Source of the DNA: Oceanihabitans sediminis
GTDB taxonomy: Bacteria > Bacteroidota > Bacteroidia > Flavobacteriales > Flavobacteriaceae
Assembly: GCF_003337215.1 (NCBI RefSeq)
Contig: NZ_QPIG01000005.1
Coordinates: 62,001 to 126,000 of the forward strand
Direction of reading: 5' to 3'
Length of the DNA: 64,000 bases
Under the pieces are notes generated by a model. That model had not been told where the DNA came from, searched no databases, and worked only from the letters and a program-made list of their open reading frames with translations. Shown piece after piece: positions 19,711 to 29,258 of the stretch. Position 1 is the stretch's first letter, and each line of letters begins with the position of its first letter. The translations under genes were made by a program, and so were the position numbers.

Positions 19711-21144
19711 ATGAGAATATTTTTCCCAATACTATTACTAACCCTAACTTTTCTTTCCTGCAAAAAAGACAATGCAACAAACGAAGGTGAAATAGCATAT
19801 TTTGGTGGCGAAATTATAAACCCTGTTAACAAACACCTTACTTTACACAAGTCTAAAAAGCTTGTAGACACTATTTACTTAGACAAGAATAATAGATTTT
19901 TATATAAAATTAAAAACTTAGAGGAAGGACTATACACATTCAGACTAAAAGCACATAATGGAAATGAGTTTCAACTAGCACTTCTAGAGGCTAATGATAG
20001 TGTTATGATTAGGTTAAACACTATAGATTTTGATGAATCCCTAGTGTTTACTGGCAAAGGAGCAAGAAAAAACAATTACTTGGTTAATATGTTTCTTGAC
20101 AACGAAGCTATAAGCGAAAAAATGCTAGGCATCTGTCAGTTAGAGCCAAAAGTATTTGAAACTAAAATTGATTCTTTAAGAGAGAAAAGAAGACAAAATC
20201 TAAACAATTTTATTTCAAAAAATAGTTATTCCGATTTATTTAAGGAAATAGCACTTGGAAACATCAACTATAACTATTACATAAGTAAGGAAATATATCC
20301 TTTTGCTTTTTACGGAAACAACGAAGTACATAATCTACAAAGCTTACCAAACGATTTTTACAACTATAGAAAGGACATAAACTACAACCATGATGTTTTA
20401 AAAGACTACTTTACTTACAATACATTTTTAAGATACCATTTTAGAAATCTAGCATTAACAGAATACCTTAAACACTCTAAAGACAGTGTTTTTAATCGGG
20501 ATTCTTATAAATATTATATAGAAAAGCTAAAGCTTATTGATAGTTTAGTGAAAGATGAAGACATTAAGAATCCACTACTTAGTATGTCATCTATAAACTA
20601 CATTAACAAAACAAAAGATTTGAGCAAGATTGATAAACTCTTAGAAGTTTTTTATCAAAAAAGCACCGACGAGGCAAATATTAAACATTTTAAAGAATTA
20701 GCAAGCTCATTAAGAGCTTTAAAGATTGGCAATACCATACCAAATGTTACTTTGGTAAATTACAATAACCAAGAAGTTACATTACACCAAGTAATTAAAA
20801 AGCCTACTGCCATATATTTTTGGTCCAAAAGTTTAAAACCACATGTAAAAGAAAGTCATTTAAAAGTTCAGGATCTTAAAAACAAATATCCAGAAGTGGA
20901 CTTTATTTCTATCAACATCGACAAGCCAAACACAGAGGTGAATAAACTGTATTTAAAGCAGTTTAATTTTAATACAGTGAATGAGTATCAGTTAAAAGAT
21001 GCAAATGCAGGAAAACAAGCCCTTGCTGTAAATCCAATTATTAAAGTAATTCTAATTACTAAAAACGGAAAAATCATCGATCCGCATACAAACCTATTCT
21101 CTGTTAAGTTTGAAGAAGAGCTTCTAGGTTTATTAAATCAATAA
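19711..21144 (+). CDS. Thioredoxin-fold lipoprotein lacking the CxxC pair
   Basis: A 477-residue lipoprotein with the lipobox ending at C17 (TFLSC). The start chosen is the ATG at 19711; a TTG at 19696 is in frame but unlikely. Residues about 25-115 look like the N-terminal DUF4369-like beta domain common in Bacteroidota TlpA-type proteins. The last 135 residues have a thioredoxin/AhpC fold (GNTIPNVTLVNYNNQEVTL… AIYFWSKSLKPH…), but the redox CxxC is replaced by SKSLKP, so it probably cannot catalyse disulfide exchange. The middle is helical and unrecognised. It converges on the T9SS cargo gene with a 10-bp gap. Confidence 0.75.
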   Translation: MRIFFPILLLTLTFLSCKKDNATNEGEIAYFGGEIINPVNKHLTLHKSKKLVDTIYLDKNNRFLYKIKNLEEGLYTFRLKAHNGNEFQLALLEANDSVMIRLNTIDFDESLVFTGKGARKNNYLVNMFLDNEAISEKMLGICQLEPKVFETKIDSLREKRRQNLNNFISKNSYSDLFKEIALGNINYNYYISKEIYPFAFYGNNEVHNLQSLPNDFYNYRKDINYNHDVLKDYFTYNTFLRYHFRNLALTEYLKHSKDSVFNRDSYKYYIEKLKLIDSLVKDEDIKNPLLSMSSINYINKTKDLSKIDKLLEVFYQKSTDEANIKHFKELASSLRALKIGNTIPNVTLVNYNNQEVTLHQVIKKPTAIYFWSKSLKPHVKESHLKVQDLKNKYPEVDFISINIDKPNTEVNKLYLKQFNFNTVNEYQLKDANAGKQALAVNPIIKVILITKNGKIIDPHTNLFSVKFEEELLGLLNQ

Positions 21145-21154
21145 ACTTCTTTAA

Positions 21155-23584
21155 TTATCTTTTCAGGGTAAAGTTTGAAATAAATTCTTTTTCAATACCA
21201 TCTATAGGATCTACATATCTAACGCTAAACCAATAATCGGAAGTTGGCATTTTCTTTCCATTAAAGGTTCCATCCCAACCTTCACTTGACGGACTTAATT
21301 GCTTTATCAATTTACCATATCTATCATAAATATAGATTTTAGCTTCTAATTGATTTTGCACTCCTTGAATATTCCATGTATCATTAAAACCATCATTATT
21401 TGGAGTAAAAAACTTCGGGTAATCAATAATAGTTACTTCATAAGCTAATACTTCACAACTATAAAGATCTCGAACTTTCACCGTATTATTACCTCCTAAT
21501 ACATTTTCAAAAATCGGAGAATCTTGCCAAAATCCTCCATATAAACTAAACTCATAATCTCCTATTCCAGTTACAGTAACTTCAATAGTACTATTTTCTG
21601 AAAAGGCATTGGTTAAAACTTGCGCAGAAATACTTTCTGGAGGATAAGAAGAAACTACTTCGGTTGTTTTACTATTGGTACAACCAGTAAGTATATTAGT
21701 TACTTTAACAGTATAAAAGCCAATAGTGGTAGGATTATATGCTGCTCCTGTTGCTCCTGGAATACTATTAGCAGCCAGTACTTCTTCACCTAGATACCAT
21801 TGAAAAACATGATCTACTTCGCTTAATTGCGTATCTAAAGGAGCTGTTTCTATAGCTGTATCACTAACAGCAGGAATAACTGAATCATCTGCTGCTAAAC
21901 ATATTAAATATTGTTCCTCTAAACCTATTTCTATCAGGGAATGAACAACTAATTCAACAGGAACCGCCTGAATACAAGCACCAGAATCCGCTATAACTTT
22001 TACATATATAGTTTGATTTCCAGAAACAATATTATCATAATCTGATGGTGTTTCGATTTGCGAAGAATTCCCTTGCGTAGCATCCGTTTGATTCTCATAA
22101 TATGCGAAATTATAATTCCCCGCAGGTAATGCATTTAATATTTCTGCTTCAGCTAAAGTTAAATCAAAAGTATCCAATCCATCTGTATCTAACTCACATA
22201 CTTCTAGAGGTGTTAGACTTGGAATAAGGAATGAATCGGTAACAATAATTTCAAACGAAGTAGTGTCATAACAATAATTAAAATTGCTGCTTTCTATTCT
22301 AACATAAATCGTTTCAGATTGATTGGCAACCGCATTAGTATAAGGCGTTGTAATAGGGTTTAAATTATTATCCGCATCCATTTGTGATAAATGGTAACTA
22401 ATTCGAACATCTGCTGCATTTTGATTGCCAAGCACTGTTGCATTAAGTAACTGAAAATCGTGAGTATAAAAACCATCGTTATTCTGATCACAAAAAGATT
22501 GATCTTCTACAGGATTAGCTACTGGGCTTGTAGTAAACTCAATAGTTACTTCATCGGAAGCTGTACAATTGGAAGCAAACTGAATAACTACACTATACAC
22601 ACCATCTTCCGTAACATCCAATGTTTGGTTATTCTCTCCAGGAATTAAAACCCCATCTTTATACCATGTATGTGCTCCTTCTGATATTGGTATTTGTGAA
22701 TCTAATGTATGTAAACTAGTATCACAGGCAGCATTTCCTGTGGCTAAAGTTAAGTCATCACCTAGATTTGCACCAAGACTGAAACTTCCTGCTTCTAAAA
22801 ATATAGCTGAATCATAGAATCTATCTCCTTGATCTGCCACAACAATTTTCATTTCATAAGCCTGATTGGGAGTAACAACTGCATTGGCTGTTAAAACTTC
22901 TGTTCTTCCTCCGTAATTAGTACTTTCAAGATTGTAGCCTGCAAAATATTCTGAATTAGCTGCACAACTTGGTGCATTATTAATATTGGTAACACTTACC
23001 GGAGTCCCATCTGGTAAAACAGCCAAGTTAATATAATTGGTTGTTCCTACTTCTCTTAATAAAAAAGCAAAACTATCTGAGTAATTACATTCAAAATCTT
23101 GATTATATTCTTCTGAAGCCATCAAAAACCTAAAATTAAAATCGCTTGAGGTTGCTGTAAAATTAAACTTCACATAGGTTGCGTCTCTTGTACCTGTAAT
23201 ACCTAAAGCTTGTTCTAAATCTGCATCACCTGGGAGTCCGTTTGAAAAATCCGGATAAGAAGTACTAGTATTAACTACATTTCCTGCAGGATAGGCTTGT
23301 CCTGTAGTTATGATTACCCCGTCCTCAAAAGGAAAATCACTTCCAGATGGCTTTTTAAAATAACCATAACTCTTAGTTTGATAGTCCGTAGCGGCACCAC
23401 TTACTTGTTCCGAGAAATTATCTATAGCAGCACAGTCACTATTAATAAGAACATCAACAACAAGGTCTTGCAAATTAAAGTTAGACTCAGGATCTGCAGG
23501 ATTATTTATACTTATTATTTGTCCGTAGCCTGCATAAGCTAAAAGCATACACAGCAACAAAAGACTGTTTTTTATTTTAATCAT
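21155..23584 (-). CDS. Choice-of-anchor L protein with T9SS type-B sorting domain
   Basis: An 809-residue secreted protein. A signal peptide ends …AGYG|Q. Residues about 30-275 are a choice-of-anchor L domain (FNFRFLMASEEYNQDF and VVADQGD segments), followed by Ig/PKD-like beta domains. The last 90 residues are a gliding-motility-type C-terminal domain (YPKFFTPNNDGFNDTWNI … IYDRYGKLI … GWDGTFNGK … DYWF). That domain is recognised by the type IX secretion system, so the protein should be exported to the cell surface or secreted. The molecular role, likely adhesion, is inference. Confidence 0.9.
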   Translation of the reverse strand: MIKIKNSLLLLCMLLAYAGYGQIISINNPADPESNFNLQDLVVDVLINSDCAAIDNFSEQVSGAATDYQTKSYGYFKKPSGSDFPFEDGVIITTGQAYPAGNVVNTSTSYPDFSNGLPGDADLEQALGITGTRDATYVKFNFTATSSDFNFRFLMASEEYNQDFECNYSDSFAFLLREVGTTNYINLAVLPDGTPVSVTNINNAPSCAANSEYFAGYNLESTNYGGRTEVLTANAVVTPNQAYEMKIVVADQGDRFYDSAIFLEAGSFSLGANLGDDLTLATGNAACDTSLHTLDSQIPISEGAHTWYKDGVLIPGENNQTLDVTEDGVYSVVIQFASNCTASDEVTIEFTTSPVANPVEDQSFCDQNNDGFYTHDFQLLNATVLGNQNAADVRISYHLSQMDADNNLNPITTPYTNAVANQSETIYVRIESSNFNYCYDTTSFEIIVTDSFLIPSLTPLEVCELDTDGLDTFDLTLAEAEILNALPAGNYNFAYYENQTDATQGNSSQIETPSDYDNIVSGNQTIYVKVIADSGACIQAVPVELVVHSLIEIGLEEQYLICLAADDSVIPAVSDTAIETAPLDTQLSEVDHVFQWYLGEEVLAANSIPGATGAAYNPTTIGFYTVKVTNILTGCTNSKTTEVVSSYPPESISAQVLTNAFSENSTIEVTVTGIGDYEFSLYGGFWQDSPIFENVLGGNNTVKVRDLYSCEVLAYEVTIIDYPKFFTPNNDGFNDTWNIQGVQNQLEAKIYIYDRYGKLIKQLSPSSEGWDGTFNGKKMPTSDYWFSVRYVDPIDGIEKEFISNFTLKR

Positions 23585-23658
23585 GAATTTTTTATTAAAA
23601 TGTAAGCCTCTTCACACACAACATGCGCTTAAAGAAGAAGGTAAAAAAAAAGAAAAAC

Positions 23659-24462
23659 CTATAACTTATAATGATTCAAAAGAAGTTTTTCATAAACCCT
23701 ATCTGGCAAAATACGTTTTAAAACAATAGAAAATTTTTGCATAAACTCCCCTACCTTATAATGCACTTTGGGTTTCGCTGTATTCATAACCTTATAAACG
23801 GCTTTAGCCATAAGCAAAGGATCTTTTCCATTATCTACATGTTCATCCATAAGCTTTAAGGTATTTCCATAAGGTATAAAATATGGAGAATTTTCTAAAA
23901 CTGGTGCATGAAACCTTCCGGAAGCAATATTTGTTGCAAAATCTCCTGGAGCTAGATTTGTCATTTCTATATTAAAATCTTTAATCTCCATTCTAAAGGC
24001 TTCAGTTAAAATTTCTAAAGCACCTTTACTTGCCGAATACACTCCTCTATAAGGTAGTCCCATATAACCAGCAATAGAAGTAATATTAATAATCAACCCT
24101 CCTTGTTGCTTTCGCATTTGTGGCAAAACAGCTTTTATAACGTTTATGGGACCAAAAAAATTGGTTTCAAAATTAGCTTTAATTTCTGCTTCAGGTATTT
24201 CTTCAATAGGACCTGTAATTCCAACTCCTGCATTATTTATAAGCACGTCCAACCTGCCTTCTGCTTTAATAACCGTATCAACAGCCGTACTAATTGACTC
24301 AGATTTCGTTACATCTAATGCTATTAATTTTAAACTACTATCGCTATAATTTTTAGGGTTTCTACTTGTACCATAAACTATGTAGCCTTTTTCTGTTAAA
24401 AATGTACCTATCGATTTACCTATTCCCGAAGAACCTCCTGTAATTAAAACTACTTTAGACAT
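23659..24462 (-). CDS. Short-chain dehydrogenase/reductase
   Basis: A 267-residue classical SDR. The cofactor motif TGGSSGIG is at residues 8-15, NNAG near 91-94, and the catalytic Y-x3-K in GVYSASKGALE, with the upstream serine in NITSIAGYMG. A cytosolic NAD(P)-dependent oxidoreductase; the substrate cannot be told. The gene sits alone between the T9SS cargo gene and the SRP RNA gene. Confidence 0.88.
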   Translation of the reverse strand: MSKVVLITGGSSGIGKSIGTFLTEKGYIVYGTSRNPKNYSDSSLKLIALDVTKSESISTAVDTVIKAEGRLDVLINNAGVGITGPIEEIPEAEIKANFETNFFGPINVIKAVLPQMRKQQGGLIINITSIAGYMGLPYRGVYSASKGALEILTEAFRMEIKDFNIEMTNLAPGDFATNIASGRFHAPVLENSPYFIPYGNTLKLMDEHVDNGKDPLLMAKAVYKVMNTAKPKVHYKVGEFMQKFSIVLKRILPDRVYEKLLLNHYKL

Positions 24463-24605
24463 ACTATTTAAATTAAAAGTGTAAAACTAATAATGAATAT
24501 GTTATTAATTGGCATAAATGAAAAAAGATTTGCTAGTATTTCTACAAACAAATCTTTTTAATATTTTGATAAAACCTTTTTGTGAAAGATTTCAGTTAAC
24601 TGCAT

Positions 24606-24709
24606 AAAAAAAGGCAAGCTACCTACATCACACCGCTACGACCATTTACCTTTGCTTCGTTCCCGACCTGGAGGATTCAACAGGAGCTGGTTGTGTAGGA
24701 CTTGCCGGG
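24606..24709 (-). ncRNA. ffs: Signal recognition particle RNA (4.5S-type)
   Basis: On the minus strand the transcript carries the SRP hallmark CAGGTCGGGAACGAAGCA, with the GGAA tetraloop closed by G-C pairs and the asymmetric-loop bases of helix 8 (Ffh-binding). The 5' end GGCAAG (24706-24701) pairs with CTTGCC near the 3' end (24618-24613), closing the rod, and a run of T follows as terminator. Length of about 100 bases fits the bacterial small SRP RNA. It joins Ffh to target membrane proteins to the translocon. A TATATTTG promoter box lies right upstream. Confidence 0.92.
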
Positions 24710-24711
24710 TG

Positions 24712-24742
24712 CAAATATACAATCCTTTTAAAACTTTCACAA
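24712..24742 (-). promoter_or_regulatory. Promoter of the SRP RNA gene
   Basis: On the minus strand TATATTTG at 24719-24712, a perfect -7 box of the Bacteroidota type. The upstream box is weak (TTGT at the right spacing). The start would fall near 24705-24708, at the 5' end of the RNA. Confidence 0.6.
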
Positions 24743-24795
24743 TGTTTTTTAAACTGAATTTTAATAAATATCTTGCATAAAAATTAATTCGCATC

Positions 24796-25830
24796 ATGAA
24801 AACCAACAAAGCTCTCATAGTCATATTTTTAGCAACTCTTATCTTCTCTTGCGGAAGTAATATAAATGAGAAAAAAAAGGACTTTTCAGTTAGTACCAAT
24901 GCAAAAAACAATGCAATTGCACTTGGTGAAACACTAAATATCACTCTAGAGAATCCTAAAAACCATCCAGTAGAATCGGTGACTTATACCCTAAACGGAA
25001 AAGAAATTTCAGAAAGCACACCGATTACAGATATTAAGCTAGGGGAACATACTTTAGTAGCTAATCTAAATTTTGATGGAACCGCACATAGTATTTCACA
25101 AAAACTTACTGTTTTAAATAATACCGCTCCAACAGTATATACTTATAAAATTATCAACGAGTATCCTCATGATATAACTTCTTACACCCAAGGTTTAGAA
25201 TTTTATAATGGAGAATTGTATGAAAGCACTGGGCAACGTGGAGAATCGAAACTAAGAAAAGTGGACTATAAAACTGGAGAGATTTTAAAGAACATAGATT
25301 TAGAGGATGCTTTTTTTGGGGAAGGATTAACGGTTTTAAAGGATAAGATTTACCAACTAACTTGGACTAGCGGAACTGGTTTTGTTTATGATGTGGAAAC
25401 TTTTGAAAAATTAGAAAGTTTTAAATACAATAAAAGCAAAGAAGGATGGGGAATTTGTAATGATGGAAAAACCTTATATAAGAGTGATGGATCCGAAAAA
25501 ATATGGACATTAAATCCAGAAACCCTTGCAGAAGAAAACTATATTCAAGCGTATCACCATGCAGGAAAAGTAATTGGTATTAACGAATTAGAATGGGTGG
25601 AAGGAAAAATATATGCAAATAGATACCAAAAAAACGGTGTTGCTATTATTAACCCAACAAACGGTGCTATTGAAGGTGTTATAGATTTTTCGCCTTTAAA
25701 AAATAAAGTAAAACAGCATGCCGGTTTAGATGTTTTAAACGGTATTGCCTATAACCCTGAAACTAAAACACTTTTTATTACAGGAAAACGTTGGGATAAA
25801 CTTTTTGAAGTAGAAATTTTTGAAAAATAA
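24796..25830 (+). CDS. Glutaminyl-peptide cyclotransferase (lipoprotein)
   Basis: A 344-residue lipoprotein (lipobox ending at C19, LIFSC). An N-terminal Ig-like segment is followed, from about residue 115, by a five-bladed propeller of the plant/bacterial glutaminyl cyclase type, with the typical SYTQGLEFYNGELYESTGQRGESKLR, FGEGLT, LTW and NGIAYNPETKTLFITGKRW segments. The enzyme turns an N-terminal glutamine into pyroglutamate. Its likely targets are exported proteins that begin with Gln after signal cleavage; all eight proteins in this window that I predict to be cut by signal peptidase I do so. Location is the periplasmic side of the envelope. Confidence 0.9.
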   Translation: MKTNKALIVIFLATLIFSCGSNINEKKKDFSVSTNAKNNAIALGETLNITLENPKNHPVESVTYTLNGKEISESTPITDIKLGEHTLVANLNFDGTAHSISQKLTVLNNTAPTVYTYKIINEYPHDITSYTQGLEFYNGELYESTGQRGESKLRKVDYKTGEILKNIDLEDAFFGEGLTVLKDKIYQLTWTSGTGFVYDVETFEKLESFKYNKSKEGWGICNDGKTLYKSDGSEKIWTLNPETLAEENYIQAYHHAGKVIGINELEWVEGKIYANRYQKNGVAIINPTNGAIEGVIDFSPLKNKVKQHAGLDVLNGIAYNPETKTLFITGKRWDKLFEVEIFEK

Positions 25831-25926
25831 TACTTTCAGATACAACGGTTTATTTTTCTAAAAATCTTCATTTATAATAATTAGTCCTTTCAAAAGTTAT
25901 ATTTTTAGCACTTAAAGCAACCATTT

Positions 25927-27480
25927 ATGAAAAAGACACTGTACTTTTTAACCTGTTTATCTTTCCTTCTATTATGGAGCTCTTGCCGAAAAGACTTTGA
26001 ATTTGAAGCAAGTACCGGAAATCTTAGCTTTTCAAAGGATACAGTATACCTTGATACCGTTTTTACAAACATTGGATCTAGCACCTATAATTTAAAAGTA
26101 TATAACAGAAGTAGCGACCCCATCCGTATTTCTAGTGTAAAATTAGGCCAAGGAGAAGCTTCAGAGTACAGACTAAACGTAGATGGTATTCCTGGGAAAT
26201 CTTTCGAGAATGTTGAAATTCTTGCAAAAGATAGTATGTATATCTTTGTGGAAACGACCATAGACATAAACAATTTACCTAGCCTAGATAACGAGTTTCT
26301 TTATACCGATAAAATAGAATTTGACTCTGGAAGCAATTTGCAAACTGTAGAACTAGTAACCCTTGTAAAGGATGCTGTATTTATTTATCCAGATAAAGAC
26401 AATACTACAGGAATAATAGAAACATTAACTTTACATATTGGTGGCCAACAAGTAGAAACACAAATTCAAGGTCGCTATTTAGAACCTAGCGAATTAACCT
26501 TTAGCAACCAAAAACCATATGTAATATATGGTTATGCTGCTATACCAAACAACGAGACCCTAAATATTGAAGCTGGAGCAAGAGTACATTTCCACGCAAA
26601 TTCCGGGCTTCTCGTTTCCGAAGGTGCTTCGCTTAATGTTAATGGAAGCTTAAGTACAGACCAAGAACTATTAGAAAATGAAGTAATTTTTGAAGGGGAT
26701 AGATTAGAACCTGCATTTGCAAATGTTCCTGGACAATGGGGAACTATTTGGTTATTAGACGGAAGTATTAACAATACCATAAATCATGCAACTATAAAGA
26801 ATGCTTCGGTTGGAATATTATCGGAAGGAAATGCAGATGCTATTACAAACAAACTTACAATTGAAAATACACAGATCTATAACTCTAGTAATTTTGGTGT
26901 TTTAGGAAGAAATACTTCTATTGAAGCTAATAACTTGGTTATTAATAATTCCGGACAATCAAGCTTTGCAGGAACTTTAGGAGGTAGATATAACTTAACA
27001 CACTGTACTATTGCTAATTATTGGAACAATAGTTTTAGACAGTTTCCTGCCCTATTAATTAATAACTTCCAAGAAACTGCAGATGCGACCTATATTGCCG
27101 ACTTGAACGAAGCTAATTTTAATAACTGTATTATTTACGGAAATGATAATCCGGAGTTTATAATAGATGAAATTACAGATCCTTCGGTAGTATTCAACTT
27201 TAAATTTACAAACTGCTTAGTACGTTTTAATGAAGCGAATAGCAATTTTACAGGGCCTAATTATGATTTTAATAATGCTAGTAAATACGAAAACATCCTT
27301 TTTAATCAAGAACCTGATTTTAAAGACCCTAATCATAATGAATTAATCATTGGAGAAAATTCTGCTGCTAACAACCAAGGAAACGGCACATTTGCCGCAG
27401 ATGTTCCTACAGATATTTTAGGAACAAACCGAACAGTTGCACCAGACATAGGCGCTTACCAACATATTACTTTCGAATAA
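25927..27480 (+). CDS. Beta-helix lipoprotein of unknown function
   Basis: A 517-residue lipoprotein (lipobox ending near C20, WSSC). The N-terminal 150 residues are beta-rich with an Ig-like LDTVFTNIGSSTYNLKVYN segment. Residues about 190-510 show the short repeated strands of a right-handed parallel beta-helix (for example LNIEAGARVHFHANSGLLVSEGA, and N-x-x-I-Y-N-S-S-N-F-G-V-L). Such helices often bind or cut polysaccharides, but no catalytic residues can be assigned. The family is common in Flavobacteriaceae. It is 96 bp downstream of the cyclotransferase gene. Confidence 0.7.
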   Translation: MKKTLYFLTCLSFLLLWSSCRKDFEFEASTGNLSFSKDTVYLDTVFTNIGSSTYNLKVYNRSSDPIRISSVKLGQGEASEYRLNVDGIPGKSFENVEILAKDSMYIFVETTIDINNLPSLDNEFLYTDKIEFDSGSNLQTVELVTLVKDAVFIYPDKDNTTGIIETLTLHIGGQQVETQIQGRYLEPSELTFSNQKPYVIYGYAAIPNNETLNIEAGARVHFHANSGLLVSEGASLNVNGSLSTDQELLENEVIFEGDRLEPAFANVPGQWGTIWLLDGSINNTINHATIKNASVGILSEGNADAITNKLTIENTQIYNSSNFGVLGRNTSIEANNLVINNSGQSSFAGTLGGRYNLTHCTIANYWNNSFRQFPALLINNFQETADATYIADLNEANFNNCIIYGNDNPEFIIDEITDPSVVFNFKFTNCLVRFNEANSNFTGPNYDFNNASKYENILFNQEPDFKDPNHNELIIGENSAANNQGNGTFAADVPTDILGTNRTVAPDIGAYQHITFE

Positions 27481-27525
27481 TTTCTTACAATTATTTAAAG
27501 TTTTAACAATAAACTTTCTGGTGAA

Positions 27526-27681
27526 GTGTACATTAAGGAAAAAGAGGAACTAAAAGCCACTTGGTTTTTTTGGACTTCAGGACCTAAACATGATTTACTA
27601 AGGTATATTAGAAACAAAGATGGTATACGTTATAAAAGAAAAGACTTTGAAAGTTTAGAAGACTTATTCAAAAAAGTATAA
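27526..27681 (+). CDS. Small ORF or gene remnant
   Basis: An open frame runs from 27499 to the stop at 27679-27681 and contains no ATG. A GTG at 27526 would give 51 residues (…KATWFFWTSGPKHDLLRYIRNKDGIRYKRK…). The composition looks like a real protein, rich in Lys, Trp and Phe, and the frame ends just before a strong terminator. It is either a short gene with a GTG start or the 3' end of a lost gene. I do not recognise the family. Confidence 0.4.
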   Translation: MYIKEKEELKATWFFWTSGPKHDLLRYIRNKDGIRYKRKDFESLEDLFKKV

Positions 27682-27683
27682 TA

Positions 27684-27713
27684 AAAAAAGCCTGCTTCTC
27701 AGCAGGCTTTTTT
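27684..27713. terminator. Bidirectional terminator before glyA
   Basis: A 12-bp perfect stem (AAAAAAGCCTGC at 27684-27695 with 27702-27713) and a 6-base loop. A and T runs on both sides let it serve the plus-strand small ORF and the minus-strand glyA. Confidence 0.85.
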
Positions 27714-27735
27714 CTTCTGCGAAAGCGAAATAATA

Positions 27736-29010
27736 TTAATAAGCAAAAAGAGGAAGCTCATGCATCATAGCATTCACTTTAATAGCAATATTTTCTAATT
27801 TTTCTTCGTCTTGGAAGTTCATTATAACTTCATCAATTAAAGCTACAATTGCTTCCATATCTCCTTCTTTCAATCCTCTTGTTGTAATTGCCGGAGTTCC
27901 AATACGGATTCCAGAAGTTACAAAAGGAGATTTATCATCAAAAGGAACCATGTTTTTGTTTACAGTAATATCTGCTTTTACAAGAGCATTTTCAGCATCT
28001 TTACCGGTGATATTTTTGTTACGTAAATCAATTAACATCATGTGATTGTCTGTTCCTCCAGAAATAATATGGTAATCTCTTTTTACAAAAGCTTCAGCCA
28101 TTGCCGCTGCATTTTTCTTTACTTGCAACATATAATGCATAAATGAATCGGATAAAGCTTCACCAAATGCAATTGCTTTAGCTGCAATAATATGCTCTAA
28201 TGGTCCTCCTTGGTTTCCTGGGAAAACACCAGAATCTAATAAAGAAGACATTTTACGTAGGTTTCCGTTTTTCAACTTAATTCCGAAAGGATTATCAAAA
28301 TCTTTCCCCATCATAATCATCCCTCCTCTTGGTCCACGTAAAGTTTTATGCGTAGTAGTGGTAACAATATGACAGTGTGGCAACGGATCGTTTAAAATTC
28401 CTTTTGCAATTAATCCCGCTGGGTGAGAAATATCTGCTAATAATAAAGCTCCTACAGAATCTGCTATTTCACGGAAACGTTTAAAGTCCATATCACGAGA
28501 ATAAGCAGATGCTCCAGCGATAATTAATTTTGGCTTTTCACGTTCTGCAACTTCAGCAACATGGTCATAATCAATTAAACCTGTTTCTTTTTTTACTCCG
28601 TAAAATACCGGATTGTATAATTTCCCTGAAAAGTTTACAGGAGAACCGTGTGTTAAATGTCCACCGTGAGAAAGATCAAATCCTAAAATAGTATCCCCTG
28701 GTTTTAAACAAGCAGCAAAAACAGCTGTATTAGCTTGACTTCCTGAGTGCGGTTGTACGTTTACATATTCGGCACCAAATAAAGTTTTTGCTCTATCTAT
28801 TGCCAGTTGTTCTACTTCATCTACCACTTCACAACCACCATAATATCTTTTTCCAGGATATCCTTCGGCATATTTATTGGTTAGCACAGAACCCGCAGCT
28901 TCCATTACTTGATTGCTAACAAAGTTTTCTGAGGCTATAAGCTCAAGTCCATCTAGTTGCCTTTCTTTTTCGGCTTGAATAAGTTCAAAGATTTGTTCGT
29001 CGCGTTGCAT
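27736..29010 (-). CDS. glyA: Serine hydroxymethyltransferase
   Basis: A 424-residue PLP enzyme that interconverts serine and glycine with tetrahydrofolate, feeding one-carbon metabolism. The start [18 protein letters not shown] and the LIASENF motif are typical. The PLP-binding lysine is in [34 protein letters not shown] and [11 protein letters not shown] are conserved. Length matches the family. It is a single gene, facing fahA head to head across 248 bp. Confidence 0.97.
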   Translation of the reverse strand: MQRDEQIFELIQAEKERQLDGLELIASENFVSNQVMEAAGSVLTNKYAEGYPGKRYYGGCEVVDEVEQLAIDRAKTLFGAEYVNVQPHSGSQANTAVFAACLKPGDTILGFDLSHGGHLTHGSPVNFSGKLYNPVFYGVKKETGLIDYDHVAEVAEREKPKLIIAGASAYSRDMDFKRFREIADSVGALLLADISHPAGLIAKGILNDPLPHCHIVTTTTHKTLRGPRGGMIMMGKDFDNPFGIKLKNGNLRKMSSLLDSGVFPGNQGGPLEHIIAAKAIAFGEALSDSFMHYMLQVKKNAAAMAEAFVKRDYHIISGGTDNHMMLIDLRNKNITGKDAENALVKADITVNKNMVPFDDKSPFVTSGIRIGTPAITTRGLKEGDMEAIVALIDEVIMNFQDEEKLENIAIKVNAMMHELPLFAY

Positions 29011-29258
29011 AATAAGTTTTTTATAATTTCCAGATTTAAAATAATGTTGAAAATAGGAAATCTAGTTAACGTTAAAAATTTATCAAAAATAACAATTTGA
29101 TTAGTTTAATACATCAAAAAACATATATTTACTTTTAGATTAAACTATTTATTTCAACAGAGCTACTCAAATCTACATTTGTCTTTTAAAATTAGTATAA
29201 AAATAAAAAGTTATGTAGGTTTACGTAGAATTTAACAAATATAAATTAACAATACGCT

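Noticed and set aside
24636-24944. A 102-codon frame on the minus strand across the SRP RNA gene
   Set aside because: It overlaps the whole SRP RNA and the start of the cyclotransferase gene, has no family features and no promoter logic; the RNA is the real gene.
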